Under the pieces are notes generated by a model. It made no database searches. It worked only from the letters and a program-made list of their open reading frames with translations, and was not told the origin of the DNA. Made by a program: the position numbers and the translations under genes. Source: Candidatus Margulisiibacteriota bacterium (GTDB lineage Bacteria > Margulisbacteria > WOR-1 > JAKLHX01 > JBAZKV01). From it: 14,701 nt of DNA. Of this stretch, positions 1 to 5,666 are shown one piece after another. The stretch covers positions 1 to 14,701 of the forward strand of contig JBAZKV010000031.1 of NCBI GenBank assembly GCA_041650635.1. Reading direction: 5' to 3'. The number at the start of each line of letters is the position of its first letter. Positions within the stretch are counted from its first letter, which is position 1.

Positions 1-58
1 TGCGTTTAATAATCTCCTGTTTCTGCTCGGCCGTTAGTGTTGGGAAACCTTTTGGCAT
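1..58 (-). CDS. Transposase N-terminus, partial
   Basis: Nineteen codons are visible, beginning MPKGFPTLTAEQKQEIIKR, before the window ends. The start ATG (58-56) is preceded by AAGGGGTGAAGG, a good ribosome site. A short basic N-terminus followed by TxEQKQEIIKR resembles the first helix of the helix-turn-helix domain that opens many IS-encoded transposases. Its position just inside a probable IS terminus supports this. With so few residues the family cannot be fixed, and another small HTH protein is possible. Confidence 0.4.
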   Translation of the reverse strand, partial: MPKGFPTLTAEQKQEIIKR

Positions 59-122
59 GTGCCTTCACCCCTTTCTACTAGTCAGATTATACTGAAACTA
101 CTTGTCTAGTATAAGGGGTACA
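1..122 (-). mobile_element. Left end of an insertion sequence (partial, runs off the window)
   Basis: On the minus strand the sequence from 122 downward begins TGTACCCC, a TG-type terminus like those of IS3-like elements. A perfect -10 box TATAAT (91-86), a purine-rich ribosome site and the first codons of a transposase-like gene follow. The last 12 or so codons of the neighbouring fic gene read through this stretch. The other end and any target duplication lie outside the window, so the boundary at 122 is an inference from the TG terminus and from where the Fic protein stops looking like its family. Confidence 0.45.
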
Positions 123-1244
123 TGCCACAGTTTTTGCCCTAAAACCGTCAGCCGACTCTTCAATAAGTTTTAATCTTTTTAATTCATTGATATCTCTTGA
201 AAGAGTCATTTTTGATTTATTTTTATACAAATCGATAATGCGAGGGGTTAAAATTATCAAGTCTTCCCTTTTAACCGGATGATTGCTTTGAGATAGTTCA
301 AGAATTAAATTCCTTATGCGTTTTCTCTTGTTTTCGGAATGGTTCAAGGATCTAGATATCTCGTAAATATAACTTTCCCAGGATACTTTTAACACCTGGC
401 TAAAAATATATTCGAGCTGGTCCTTAAGACCGTCTCTCAAGCCTTCAACTGCATAGGCTATAAAGCTACAAATATTTTCTCTGGCTAAATCTAAATGATT
501 ATAATATTGACTTCTCGTTTGATTATAATGATTGCTTAATAAGTGGGCAGCGGGACTCGGTACTCCGGAATGTAGAAGGATTGCGAATTCAATTATTCTA
601 GCTGTTCTGCCATTCCCATCTCCGAATGGATGGATCCAAGCCATGTATAAATGTGCAACGATGGCTTTGAATATACCATTTATTATGTTGTTGTTGTGGA
701 ATTTGAATTCATTACTATTAATCCATATGCAAAGCTTGTCCAATAATTCAACAATGTATTGATGGTCAACTCCTTTGTACTGTCCGGCGACAACGGGGTA
801 ATGTCTAATCTTCCCTGGGGTTACACAATCTGGGGAGGGAACCTTGTCCAGAATAATCCTATTAAAGAAGCATATTTTGTCGATGGATAGATCGAAATGT
901 CCTGTGTTTAATATGTCCTTAGATACTTCGTCACATAGTTTTAGAATATTGCCAACTTCCTGTCCCAAATACTCTTTTGAGGGTGGAAGCTTGAGCTTGT
1001 CGTCAATCCTTAATCGGACATCCTCTTCTGATAAAGTATTCCCTTCGATGGAGGTTGTTGCAAATACGCCTTTAGCTAAGTATACTCGATGCATTTCTTT
1101 GGAGACACCGGGAGTTAATGGAATTCTTTCTATGTGATCACATTTTGATAGGCATTCGCCTAATTGAATCCATGTCTGAAAAGAAAGCCTTCTTATATCA
1201 ATTGAAAAGGTTAGCCAAGGATATCTTTCTGTCACAATACTCAT
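87..1244 (-). CDS. fic: Fic-family protein adenylyltransferase with C-terminal winged helix
   Basis: A 385-residue Fic protein, expected to transfer AMP from ATP to a hydroxyl side chain of target proteins. The catalytic FIC motif HPFGDGNGR is complete at residues 205-213. An N-terminal inhibitory helix of the (S/T)xxxE(G/N) type is present as TTSIEG at 63-68, marking a self-inhibited class II enzyme. Residues about 305-372 form a winged-helix domain (recognition region TLSRDINELKRLKLIEE), as in many stand-alone chromosomal Fic proteins; it could bind DNA and autoregulate. The start has a clear site (AAGGAGA, 6-7 nt upstream). The last residues (about CTPYTRQVVSV) read into the probable IS end, so the native C-terminus seems replaced. 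The gene is clearly more AT-rich than its neighbours, which suggests horizontal acquisition. No antitoxin partner is visible beside it. Confidence 0.9.
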   Translation of the reverse strand: MSIVTERYPWLTFSIDIRRLSFQTWIQLGECLSKCDHIERIPLTPGVSKEMHRVYLAKGVFATTSIEGNTLSEEDVRLRIDDKLKLPPSKEYLGQEVGNILKLCDEVSKDILNTGHFDLSIDKICFFNRIILDKVPSPDCVTPGKIRHYPVVAGQYKGVDHQYIVELLDKLCIWINSNEFKFHNNNIINGIFKAIVAHLYMAWIHPFGDGNGRTARIIEFAILLHSGVPSPAAHLLSNHYNQTRSQYYNHLDLARENICSFIAYAVEGLRDGLKDQLEYIFSQVLKVSWESYIYEISRSLNHSENKRKRIRNLILELSQSNHPVKREDLIILTPRIIDLYKNKSKMTLSRDINELKRLKLIEESADGFRAKTVACTPYTRQVVSV

Positions 1245-1268
1245 GGCATTCTCCTTGTTGTATAAAAT

Positions 1269-1350
1269 GTTAATAAACTATCTTAATTATTTGCTTAAAA
1301 TATAACATATAATAAAAAATATTGACCGATATGTTTATTAATATGTTAAG
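1269..1350. promoter_or_regulatory. Possible operator pair upstream of fic
   Basis: Two AT-rich sites contain the same two words in opposite orientation. GTTAATAAAC followed by TATCTTAAT lies at 1269-1287; GTTTATTAA followed after a short gap by TTAAGATAA lies at 1333-1354. The second covers the predicted fic start point. The Fic protein has a winged helix, so autoregulatory sites are conceivable, but in DNA this AT-rich such matches can arise by chance. Confidence 0.25.
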
Positions 1351-1353
1351 ATA

Positions 1354-1382
1354 ATTCTATAATATTTGATTTGAATTGTCAA
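1354..1382 (-). promoter_or_regulatory. Sigma-70-type promoter upstream of fic
   Basis: On the minus strand TTGACA (1382-1377), a 17-bp spacer and TAGAAT (1359-1354) make a near-consensus promoter pointing at fic. The predicted start is near 1347, giving a leader of about 100 nt. A second candidate, an extended -10 TGTTATATT at 1307-1299, lies closer to the gene. Confidence 0.55.
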
Positions 1383-1395
1383 TTGTTGGGGCATG

Positions 1396-1482
1396 TCTTC
1401 CTTGTCTTTGTTCTTGTACTTGTCCTACCTGCCTGCGGCGGGCAGGCGAGCAAGTAAGAGGACAAGGACGAGGACAAGGGAA
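1396..1482. repeat. Imperfect inverted repeat with TTGTCC-rich arms and GC-rich core
   Basis: The left arm is a stutter of CTTGTC/CTTGTA words. The core is CCTGCC-TGCGGC-GGGCAGG (1428-1446), a stable hairpin. The right arm is the complementary stutter of ACAAGGACGAGGACAAGG words. The whole could fold into one long hairpin. No ORF uses it. It lies between the fic regulatory region and the tRNA genes and looks like a dispersed intergenic repeat. Confidence 0.5.
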
Positions 1483-1533
1483 CTCGCAAAATAGGGACGG
1501 TGGCTTCTAACCTAGGCACTGCTTTGCGAGTTC
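1480..1533. repeat. 11-bp perfect inverted repeat next to tRNA-Leu
   Basis: GAACTCGCAAA (1480-1490) and TTTGCGAGTTC (1523-1533) are exact reverse complements separated by 32 bp. The inner arm directly abuts the 3' end of tRNA-Leu(CAG), so it would form the tRNA trailer. No U-tract follows on the minus strand, so it is not a standard intrinsic terminator; it could be a processing or 3'-stabilising hairpin. Confidence 0.5.
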
Positions 1534-1615
1534 TGCCGTCGGGGAGACTCGAACTCCCATGGTGTTACCCACACGATCCTGAGTCGTGCGCGTCTGCCAA
1601 TTCCGCCACGACGGC
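1534..1615 (-). tRNA. tRNA-Leu (anticodon CAG)
   Basis: An 82-nt class II tRNA. The acceptor arms GCCGTCG and CGACGGC pair, with discriminator A at 1534. The anticodon stem CACGA/TCGTG encloses the loop CTCAGGA, giving anticodon CAG. A long variable arm (TGGGTAACACCA) and the T-arm GGGAG-TTCGAGT-CTCCC are present. The 3' CCA is not encoded (GAA follows). It reads CUG codons and follows tRNA-Leu(CAA) on the same strand. Confidence 0.95.
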
Positions 1616-1682
1616 CCTTCGACTTCGCTCACTGCGTTCGCTCCGCTCAGGGCCTTGCCCTATGCTGAGCGAGCGTAGCGAG
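1615..1682. repeat. TTCGCTC-type palindromic repeat between the tRNA genes
   Basis: A first arm (1615-1652) starts CCCTTCGACTTCGCTCACTG and ends CGCTCAGGG. A shorter inverted copy follows at about 1664-1682 (CTGAGCGAGCGTAGCGAG). Together they can fold into a hairpin in the spacer between the two tRNA-Leu genes. The same family occurs at 1775-1811, inside rnpB at 6403-6480 and in shortened form at 12793-12812. Confidence 0.75.
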
Positions 1683-1690
1683 TTAAAACA

Positions 1691-1774
1691 TGCCGGAGGA
1701 GAGGGTCGAACTCTCACGCCCTTGCGGACTCGCGATTTTGAGTCGCGCGCGTCTGCCAGTTCCGCCACTCCGGC
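1691..1774 (-). tRNA. tRNA-Leu (anticodon CAA)
   Basis: An 84-nt class II tRNA. The acceptor arms GCCGGAG and CTCCGGC pair, with discriminator A at 1691. The anticodon stem CGCGA/TCGCG holds the loop CTCAAAA, giving anticodon CAA, which reads UUG. The variable arm is GTCCGCAAGGGC and the T-arm GAGAG-TTCGACC-CTCTC. CCA is not encoded. It lies 46 bp downstream of accA on the same strand with no obvious own promoter, so it may be processed from an accDA read-through transcript. Confidence 0.95.
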
Positions 1775-1811
1775 CCCTCGACTCCGCTCACTCCGTTCGC
1801 TTCGCTCGGGG
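1775..1811. repeat. TTCGCTC-type palindromic repeat between accA and tRNA-Leu
   Basis: The copy begins CCCTCGACTCCGCTCACTCC and ends TTCGCTCGGGG. It occupies nearly the whole accA-tRNA gap; its first C directly follows the tRNA 5' end and the accA stop is 9 bp beyond it. It is a close relative of the first arm of the copy at 1615-1652 and of the rnpB copy. Confidence 0.75.
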
Positions 1812-1820
1812 AAAGCCCTG

Positions 1821-2780
1821 TCATTCTATAAATTCGCCGAAGTTCCTGAACTTTTTATATCTGTCCTTGACTACGGCTTCTAAGGAGAGGCTTTTTAACT
1901 CGTCCAACTGAAGGATAAGCGCCTCCTTAAGGTTGTCTGCCGCGGTCTTAAGGTCGTTATGGGCGCCTCCCAGCGGCTCTTTTATGATACCATCTATTAC
2001 TTTTAGTTCAAAAAGGTCTTTTGCGGTGAGTTTGAAGTTTTGCGCCGCCTCGGCGGCCCTTGAGGCATCCTTAAAGAGTATGGCTGCGCAGCCTTCTGGG
2101 GAGATGACCGAATAGATAGAGTATTCGAACATAAGGACCCGGTTGCCCATGCCTATGCCGAGAGCCCCTCCGCTTCCGCCTTCTCCTGTTATTACGCAGA
2201 CCATTGGCACTTTCAAAAGCGCCATTTCTCTTAAATTTCTGGCTATTGCCTCTGCCTGTCCTCTTTCCTCTGCCCCGATGCCGGGGTAGGCTCCAGGCGT
2301 ATCTATCAGGCAGATGATGGGGTTGTTGAATTTTTCCGCCAACTTCATCAGCCTGAGTGCTTTTCTGTATCCTTCGGGGTGGGCCATACCAAAGTTCCTG
2401 AAGATGTTCTCTTTTGTCGAATTTCCCTTTTGCTGTCCCAGTACCATCACGGGCCTGCCGTCGAGTTTTGCAAACCCGCCCACCAGGGCCCTGTCATCCC
2501 CAAAATAGCGGTCCCCGTGCAGTTCGACAAAATCCTCGAATATTTGCCCGATATAATCGAGCGTGGTGGGCCTTTGCTGATGGCGCGATACCGATACTAC
2601 CTGTATAGGGGTCAGGCTCGAAAAGATCTCACGCCTCAGGGATTCTATCCTTTTTTCGAGAGCGGCGGTTTCGCTCTCAAGGTCCAGGGCGCCGCTTTTG
2701 CCGAGCTTTTTGAGCTCGTCTATCTTTTTGTAAAGACTGGCTATAGGCCTTTCAAAATCAAGAAGAAATCTGTTTTGCAT
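1821..2780 (-). CDS. accA: Acetyl-CoA carboxylase carboxyltransferase subunit alpha
   Basis: A 319-residue alpha subunit of the carboxyltransferase that moves the carboxyl group from carboxybiotin to acetyl-CoA, making malonyl-CoA for fatty-acid synthesis. The N-terminal coiled region (about 1-60, FERPIASLYKKIDELKK) is typical. The crotonase-fold core carries LHGDRYFGDDRALVGGFA (87-104), TPGAYPGIGAEERGQ (161-175), GEGGSGGALGIG (199-210) and the ISPEGCAAILFKD segment (226-238). The length matches the family. The ATG lies 4 bp after the accD stop, and its ribosome site AGGA falls in the last accD codons, so translation of the pair is probably coupled. The substrate-facing glycine loops are intact. 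Confidence 0.97.
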   Translation of the reverse strand: MQNRFLLDFERPIASLYKKIDELKKLGKSGALDLESETAALEKRIESLRREIFSSLTPIQVVSVSRHQQRPTTLDYIGQIFEDFVELHGDRYFGDDRALVGGFAKLDGRPVMVLGQQKGNSTKENIFRNFGMAHPEGYRKALRLMKLAEKFNNPIICLIDTPGAYPGIGAEERGQAEAIARNLREMALLKVPMVCVITGEGGSGGALGIGMGNRVLMFEYSIYSVISPEGCAAILFKDASRAAEAAQNFKLTAKDLFELKVIDGIIKEPLGGAHNDLKTAADNLKEALILQLDELKSLSLEAVVKDRYKKFRNFGEFIE

Positions 2781-2784
2781 GTTC

Positions 2785-3633
2785 TTAGTATCCTAACCAG
2801 TCCAGGCATTTGATAAGTACCGGTCTGAGGTCTTTTCTTTCTACCACCATGTCCACCATCCCGTGCTCCAGCAGATATTCCGACCTCTGGAACCCGGGAG
2901 GAAGTTTTTGCCTTACGGTCTGCTCGATGACCCTGGGGCCCGCAAAGCCGACTAATGCGGCTGGTTCACCTATGTTAATGTCACCCAGCATGGCAAAGCT
3001 GGCAGACACTCCTCCTGTGGTAGGGTCGGCAAGGATGCTTATGAAAGGGATGTTATTCTGTCCCAGCATCGCAAGGGCCGAAGATGTCTTGGCCATCTGC
3101 ATCAGGGACATTATGCCTTCCTGCATTCTGGCCCCTCCTGAGGTTGATACTATTATCAGAGGAAGACGAAGCTTCAGAGCCCTTTCGGCCGCTCGGGTGA
3201 TCTTTTCACCTACAACGGAGCCCATGCTTCCGCCCATAAAGCCGAAGTCCATCACTGCCAGGCAAACATGCTTGCCTCCCAGGGTTCCTTCCCCTGTTAC
3301 TACGGCTTCCGCAAGCCCCGACTTTTCTTCGTGCTCCAGAAGTCTTTTTGCGTACTGTTTTGTGTCAAAAAAACCGAGAAAGTCCTTTGACCTCATTTCG
3401 GGGTCATATGGGGAAAAACTTGAGCCGTCAAGCAGCGTGGCTATCCTTTCCTTTGAAGAGAGCTTGAAATGATAACCGCATTTGGGGCAGACTTTCAGGT
3501 TCGCCTCCAGGTCCTTATTGAACAGGGTCTCTTTGCATTTGAAGCACTTTACCCAGAGATTTCCGGGAATATCGAGCCTTTCGGCAGAGTACGCCGGGCT
3601 TTTTTTCTTGTTAAACCACTCTGAAATTGTCAT
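2785..3633 (-). CDS. accD: Acetyl-CoA carboxylase carboxyltransferase subunit beta
   Basis: A 282-residue beta subunit, partner of AccA. The N-terminal zinc ribbon is complete (C30, C33, C49, C52). The carboxyltransferase core has STSGGARMQEG (163-173) and DPTTGGVSASFA (203-214), which form the CoA-binding and oxyanion regions. The ATG at 3633 is chosen because the protein then begins MTISEWFNKKK, the normal AccD opening. The longer frame up to 3765 would run through the divergent rpsT gene and encode an unrelated hydrophobic stretch. A modest site, AAAGG, lies about 10 nt upstream. It is the first gene of accD-accA, probably followed by the tRNA-Leu genes. Confidence 0.96.
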   Translation of the reverse strand: MTISEWFNKKKSPAYSAERLDIPGNLWVKCFKCKETLFNKDLEANLKVCPKCGYHFKLSSKERIATLLDGSSFSPYDPEMRSKDFLGFFDTKQYAKRLLEHEEKSGLAEAVVTGEGTLGGKHVCLAVMDFGFMGGSMGSVVGEKITRAAERALKLRLPLIIVSTSGGARMQEGIMSLMQMAKTSSALAMLGQNNIPFISILADPTTGGVSASFAMLGDINIGEPAALVGFAGPRVIEQTVRQKLPPGFQRSEYLLEHGMVDMVVERKDLRPVLIKCLDWLGY

Positions 3634-3634
3634 G

Positions 3635-3663
3635 TTGTCTAAACCTTTAATGTATGTTATTAT
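3635..3663 (+). promoter_or_regulatory. Promoter for rpsT
   Basis: On the plus strand TTGTCT (3635-3640), a 17-bp spacer and TATTAT (3658-3663), with TG at 3655-3656 making an extended -10. The start is predicted near 3670, giving a leader of about 22 nt containing the site AAGGGAG. Its -10 overlaps the accDA -10 on the other strand. Confidence 0.6.
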
Positions 3664-3667
3664 AACA
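3659..3667 (-). promoter_or_regulatory. Extended -10 promoter for accDA
   Basis: On the minus strand TGT-TATAAT (3667-3659) is a perfect extended -10. The predicted start is near 3652, giving a leader of about 19 nt that includes the accD ribosome site. There is no good -35. The box lies inside a 15-bp palindrome (3654-3668) shared with the rpsT promoter. Confidence 0.65.
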
Positions 3668-3691
3668 TAGTAAAACTTAAGGGAGCAGATA

Positions 3692-3952
3692 ATGGCAAAC
3701 ATAAAATCGGCTGTAAAAAGGATAAAGACCAGCAGCAGGAACGAGCAGCGAAACAAGGCGCTCAAGGCCAGGGTAAAGAAGGCCGTTAAAGAAGCAAAGA
3801 CGGCGATAAGCGTTAAGTCGGAACAAGCCGGTCAGGCCCTAAAGGATGCCTTAAAGAGGATCGACAAATCGGTAACAAAGGGACTGCTCCACAAAAGGAC
3901 CGCCGCCCGCAAAAAATCCAGACTGATGAAACTGTTCAACAGGACCAAGTAA
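3692..3952 (+). CDS. rpsT: 30S ribosomal protein bS20
   Basis: An 86-residue, very basic protein beginning MANIKSAVKRIKTSSRNEQR, the signature opening of bS20, which binds 16S rRNA early in 30S assembly. The whole chain is Lys/Arg/Ala-rich and helical, ending in the conserved HKRTAARKKSRLMK segment (67-80). The length is normal. The ribosome site AAGGGAG sits about 8 nt before the ATG. It is transcribed divergently from accD from a shared promoter region, with ispE 52 bp downstream on the same strand. Confidence 0.97.
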   Translation: MANIKSAVKRIKTSSRNEQRNKALKARVKKAVKEAKTAISVKSEQAGQALKDALKRIDKSVTKGLLHKRTAARKKSRLMKLFNRTK

Positions 3953-3964
3953 CCCCCTCTGTAT

Positions 3965-3985
3965 CTCCTCCTTGTGAAGGGGGAG
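3965..3985 (+). other. Hairpin in the rpsT-ispE spacer
   Basis: CTCCTCCTT-GTG-AAGGGGGAG can form a 9-bp stem with one G-U pair and a 3-nt loop. No U-run follows (GAAAGGC instead), so it is not a standard terminator. It may shape the mRNA 3' end or limit read-through from rpsT to ispE, or be a short dispersed repeat. Confidence 0.4.
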
Positions 3986-4004
3986 AAAGGCAAAGGCCTG
4001 CAAG

Positions 4005-4850
4005 ATGACATCAATATCACTGAAAGCATTTGCAAAGATAAACCTCACGCTCAAGATCCTTGGACCAAGACCCGATGGATTCCACGAGATAGAAAGCATT
4101 ATGCAAAGTGTTTCGCTGTATGACGAGATAGAAATACGGTCGAAACTCGATAGAGATTCGATAGAAATTCATTGTTCGGACGATAAAGTTCCTGCAGGGG
4201 AAGGAAATATCTGCTATAAAGCGGTAGAATTGATCAGGAAAAAATTCAATATAGAAAAAGGGATAAGGATAGAGATAAAAAAGAATATTCCTATGGAGGC
4301 GGGATTGGGCGGAGGGTCTTCGAATGCAGCGGCAGTGCTTATCGGTCTGAATAAGATATGGGAGTTAAAATTGTCCGATGAGGAACTGATAGAGATCGCG
4401 GCGCAGATAGGATCGGATGTGCCGTTCTTTATCATTGGCGGCAGATGTTTATGTAAGGGGAGGGGAGAGAATATCGAAAAAGATGTAAGGGCACGCGGCC
4501 GCGTGCCCCAACGGTATATCGTCGTAAAACCAGATATCTCGGTTCCGACGGCGTGGGCGTATGAGGAATGGGACAGGGTCAAAACAATTTCCAATTTCCA
4601 ATTTCCAATGTCCAATTTAGGCAATGATCTGGAGGCGGTTGTAATTAACAAGTATCCGGTGATCGGAGAGGTGAAGAAGGCTTTGTTGGAGGCGGGATGC
4701 ACCGGCGCTCAGATGACGGGAAGCGGCAGCGCGGTGTTTGGGGTTTGCAGGGATGAAGAGCAAGGAAAGAAATTACTGATCAAAATAAAGGAAAGATATC
4801 CGAGATCATTCTTCGTTCAAGATGCAGGTAAGGGAATTGAGCTGGTCTAA
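4005..4850 (+). CDS. ispE: 4-diphosphocytidyl-2-C-methyl-D-erythritol kinase
   Basis: A GHMP kinase of the non-mevalonate isoprenoid pathway that phosphorylates CDP-ME with ATP. Diagnostic parts are AFAKINLTL (8-16, including the conserved Lys), the phosphate loop PMEAGLGGGSSNAAA (96-110), the catalytic Asp in GSDVPFF (136-142) and the C-terminal glycine loop MTGSGSAVFGV (237-247). Of its 281 residues two stretches look foreign: VRARGRVPQ (161-169), encoded by a palindromic repeat also found in larC, and SNFQFPMSN (196-204), encoded by a heptamer tandem repeat. Both fall in variable loops between conserved blocks and keep the frame, so the enzyme is probably active. A weak site (AAAGGC) precedes the ATG. 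The gene ends 8 bp from the convergent gene. Confidence 0.95.
   Translation: MTSISLKAFAKINLTLKILGPRPDGFHEIESIMQSVSLYDEIEIRSKLDRDSIEIHCSDDKVPAGEGNICYKAVELIRKKFNIEKGIRIEIKKNIPMEAGLGGGSSNAAAVLIGLNKIWELKLSDEELIEIAAQIGSDVPFFIIGGRCLCKGRGENIEKDVRARGRVPQRYIVVKPDISVPTAWAYEEWDRVKTISNFQFPMSNLGNDLEAVVINKYPVIGEVKKALLEAGCTGAQMTGSGSAVFGVCRDEEQGKKLLIKIKERYPRSFFVQDAGKGIELV
4485..4511. repeat. 27-nt palindromic element inside ispE
   Basis: A perfect 20-bp palindrome GGGCACGCGGCCGCGTGCCC (4489-4508), flanked by GTAA and CAA. All 27 nt recur exactly at 9001-9027 inside larC, in the same orientation relative to the coding strand and in the same reading frame, encoding VRARGRVPQ in both. Confidence 0.9.
4585..4618 (+). 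repeat. Heptamer tandem repeat inside ispE
   Basis: About five units of CCAATTT (the first lacks one base and the fourth reads CCAATGT) are translated as part of the ISNFQFPMSN stretch. The unit is not a multiple of three, so gain or loss of one copy would shift the ispE frame, while a change of three copies would be neutral. Confidence 0.85.
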
Positions 4851-4858
4851 CCTTAATA

Positions 4859-5575
4859 TTATACGATCCCCAGTTTTGTTTCATCGTTCTGTGATATGCC
4901 CCTAAATTCTATTCCAACACGAAGATGTTCCCAGGTTGAAACATCCGCATCATCAAGATTTACATTTTCAAATGTTGCCCAGTCGAGCACTGTTCTGCTA
5001 AGATCAACCCCGTGAAGATCCAGGCCGTCAAAATGCGCGCCGGACAGATCGATCAGCTGGATCGGATAGTAATAGGGACGCTCAAGAGCGCGTATTTCCT
5101 GCCCGAATGAATTCCAGCTTGCAACATCTCCGGCCATTAAAGAGCGAATGGCATCCGCAACTTGAGAATGGTAATCGCCGTATATAGAGTTAAAATATTG
5201 ATAATCTGCCAGCCTTCCCGTTGTTATTGCTGTTGCCTGAGCCACACATGCGATCTCTCCCATTGCGCCATCCTGCCCCTGACCGGTTCTTCTGACAAGT
5301 CCTTCAGCATTAAGGATGAAGAATTCATCCCTCTCGAAAATATCGTAATTAAAACATCGCGGTTGGGCGGGATGGGCGAACATAGCCACATTAAATGTAT
5401 CTTTCGATATCATTCCAAGGTCATTAAGGCGTGTGCTTCATCTTTGTCCCAAAACGGCAGCAGGGTCAATTCCCGGCCTCATCTGTATGATCCCTTTTCC
5501 TCCCATAATTTCCGGTTTCAGCTGATACATTCTTGCTACTCTGCCGAGGCCGATCTCAATCCTGTCAAATCCCAT
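4859..5575 (-). pseudogene. Pentapeptide-like protein gene interrupted by an in-frame TGA
   Basis: The best start is the ATG at 5575 (site AAAGGAAA, spacing 5-6 nt), giving MGFDRIEIGLGRVARMYQLK and so on for 45 codons. A TGA then stops it (5440-5438). The same frame continues without further stops to TAA at 4861-4859, with an internal ATG at 5413 that lacks a convincing ribosome site. Near the C-terminus LSGAHFDGLDLHGVDLSRTV followed by FENVNLDDADV resembles pentapeptide repeats (A(D/N)LxX). No catalytic motif or membrane segment is seen, and I cannot assign a function. The TGA may be a nonsense mutation. The +1 frame over the same place reads LPFWDKDEAHALMTLE, so paired indels are also possible. 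It ends 8 bp from ispE, convergently. Confidence 0.55.
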
Positions 5576-5615
5576 TTGTATTTTCCTTTACTATTTCTAA
5601 TAAATGTATTCAAAT

Positions 5616-5621
5616 ATTATA
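5616..5621 (-). promoter_or_regulatory. Candidate -10 box for the interrupted gene
   Basis: TATAAT (5621-5616, minus strand) lies 41 bp before the ATG at 5575, predicting a leader of about 34 nt that contains the AAAGGA site. No -35 is recognisable. It lies in the 91-bp gap after yjbQ. Confidence 0.35.
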
Positions 5622-5666
5622 TCGGAGGTATGTTTGGGGGGGATTTCAGGTGATTGTGGCGGGGAC

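Noticed and set aside
1565..1768. Minus-strand ORF beginning MAELADARDSKSRVRKG
   Set aside because: This is the familiar false translation of tRNA-Leu genes. Both ends lie inside the two tRNAs and the middle is the repeat.
1500..1911. Plus-strand ORFs rich in LRSLRSLRSG
   Set aside because: They translate the antisense of the tRNAs and the TTCGCTC repeats. They have no ribosome site and no protein-like composition.
3634..3765. N-terminal extension of accD
   Set aside because: It would run antisense through rpsT and adds a hydrophobic stretch not found in AccD; the zinc-ribbon protein starts naturally at 3633.
3965..3985. Intrinsic terminator after rpsT
   Set aside because: The hairpin is good but is followed by GAAAGGC and not a U-run, so it is listed only as a hairpin.
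4585..4618. CRISPR-like array
   Set aside because: Contiguous 7-mers without spacers. There is no cas gene in the window and no CRISPR array was seen anywhere in it.
5438..5440. Selenocysteine at the in-frame TGA
   Set aside because: No convincing SECIS-like hairpin directly after the TGA, no Cys-containing redox motif around it, and no known selenoprotein family match.
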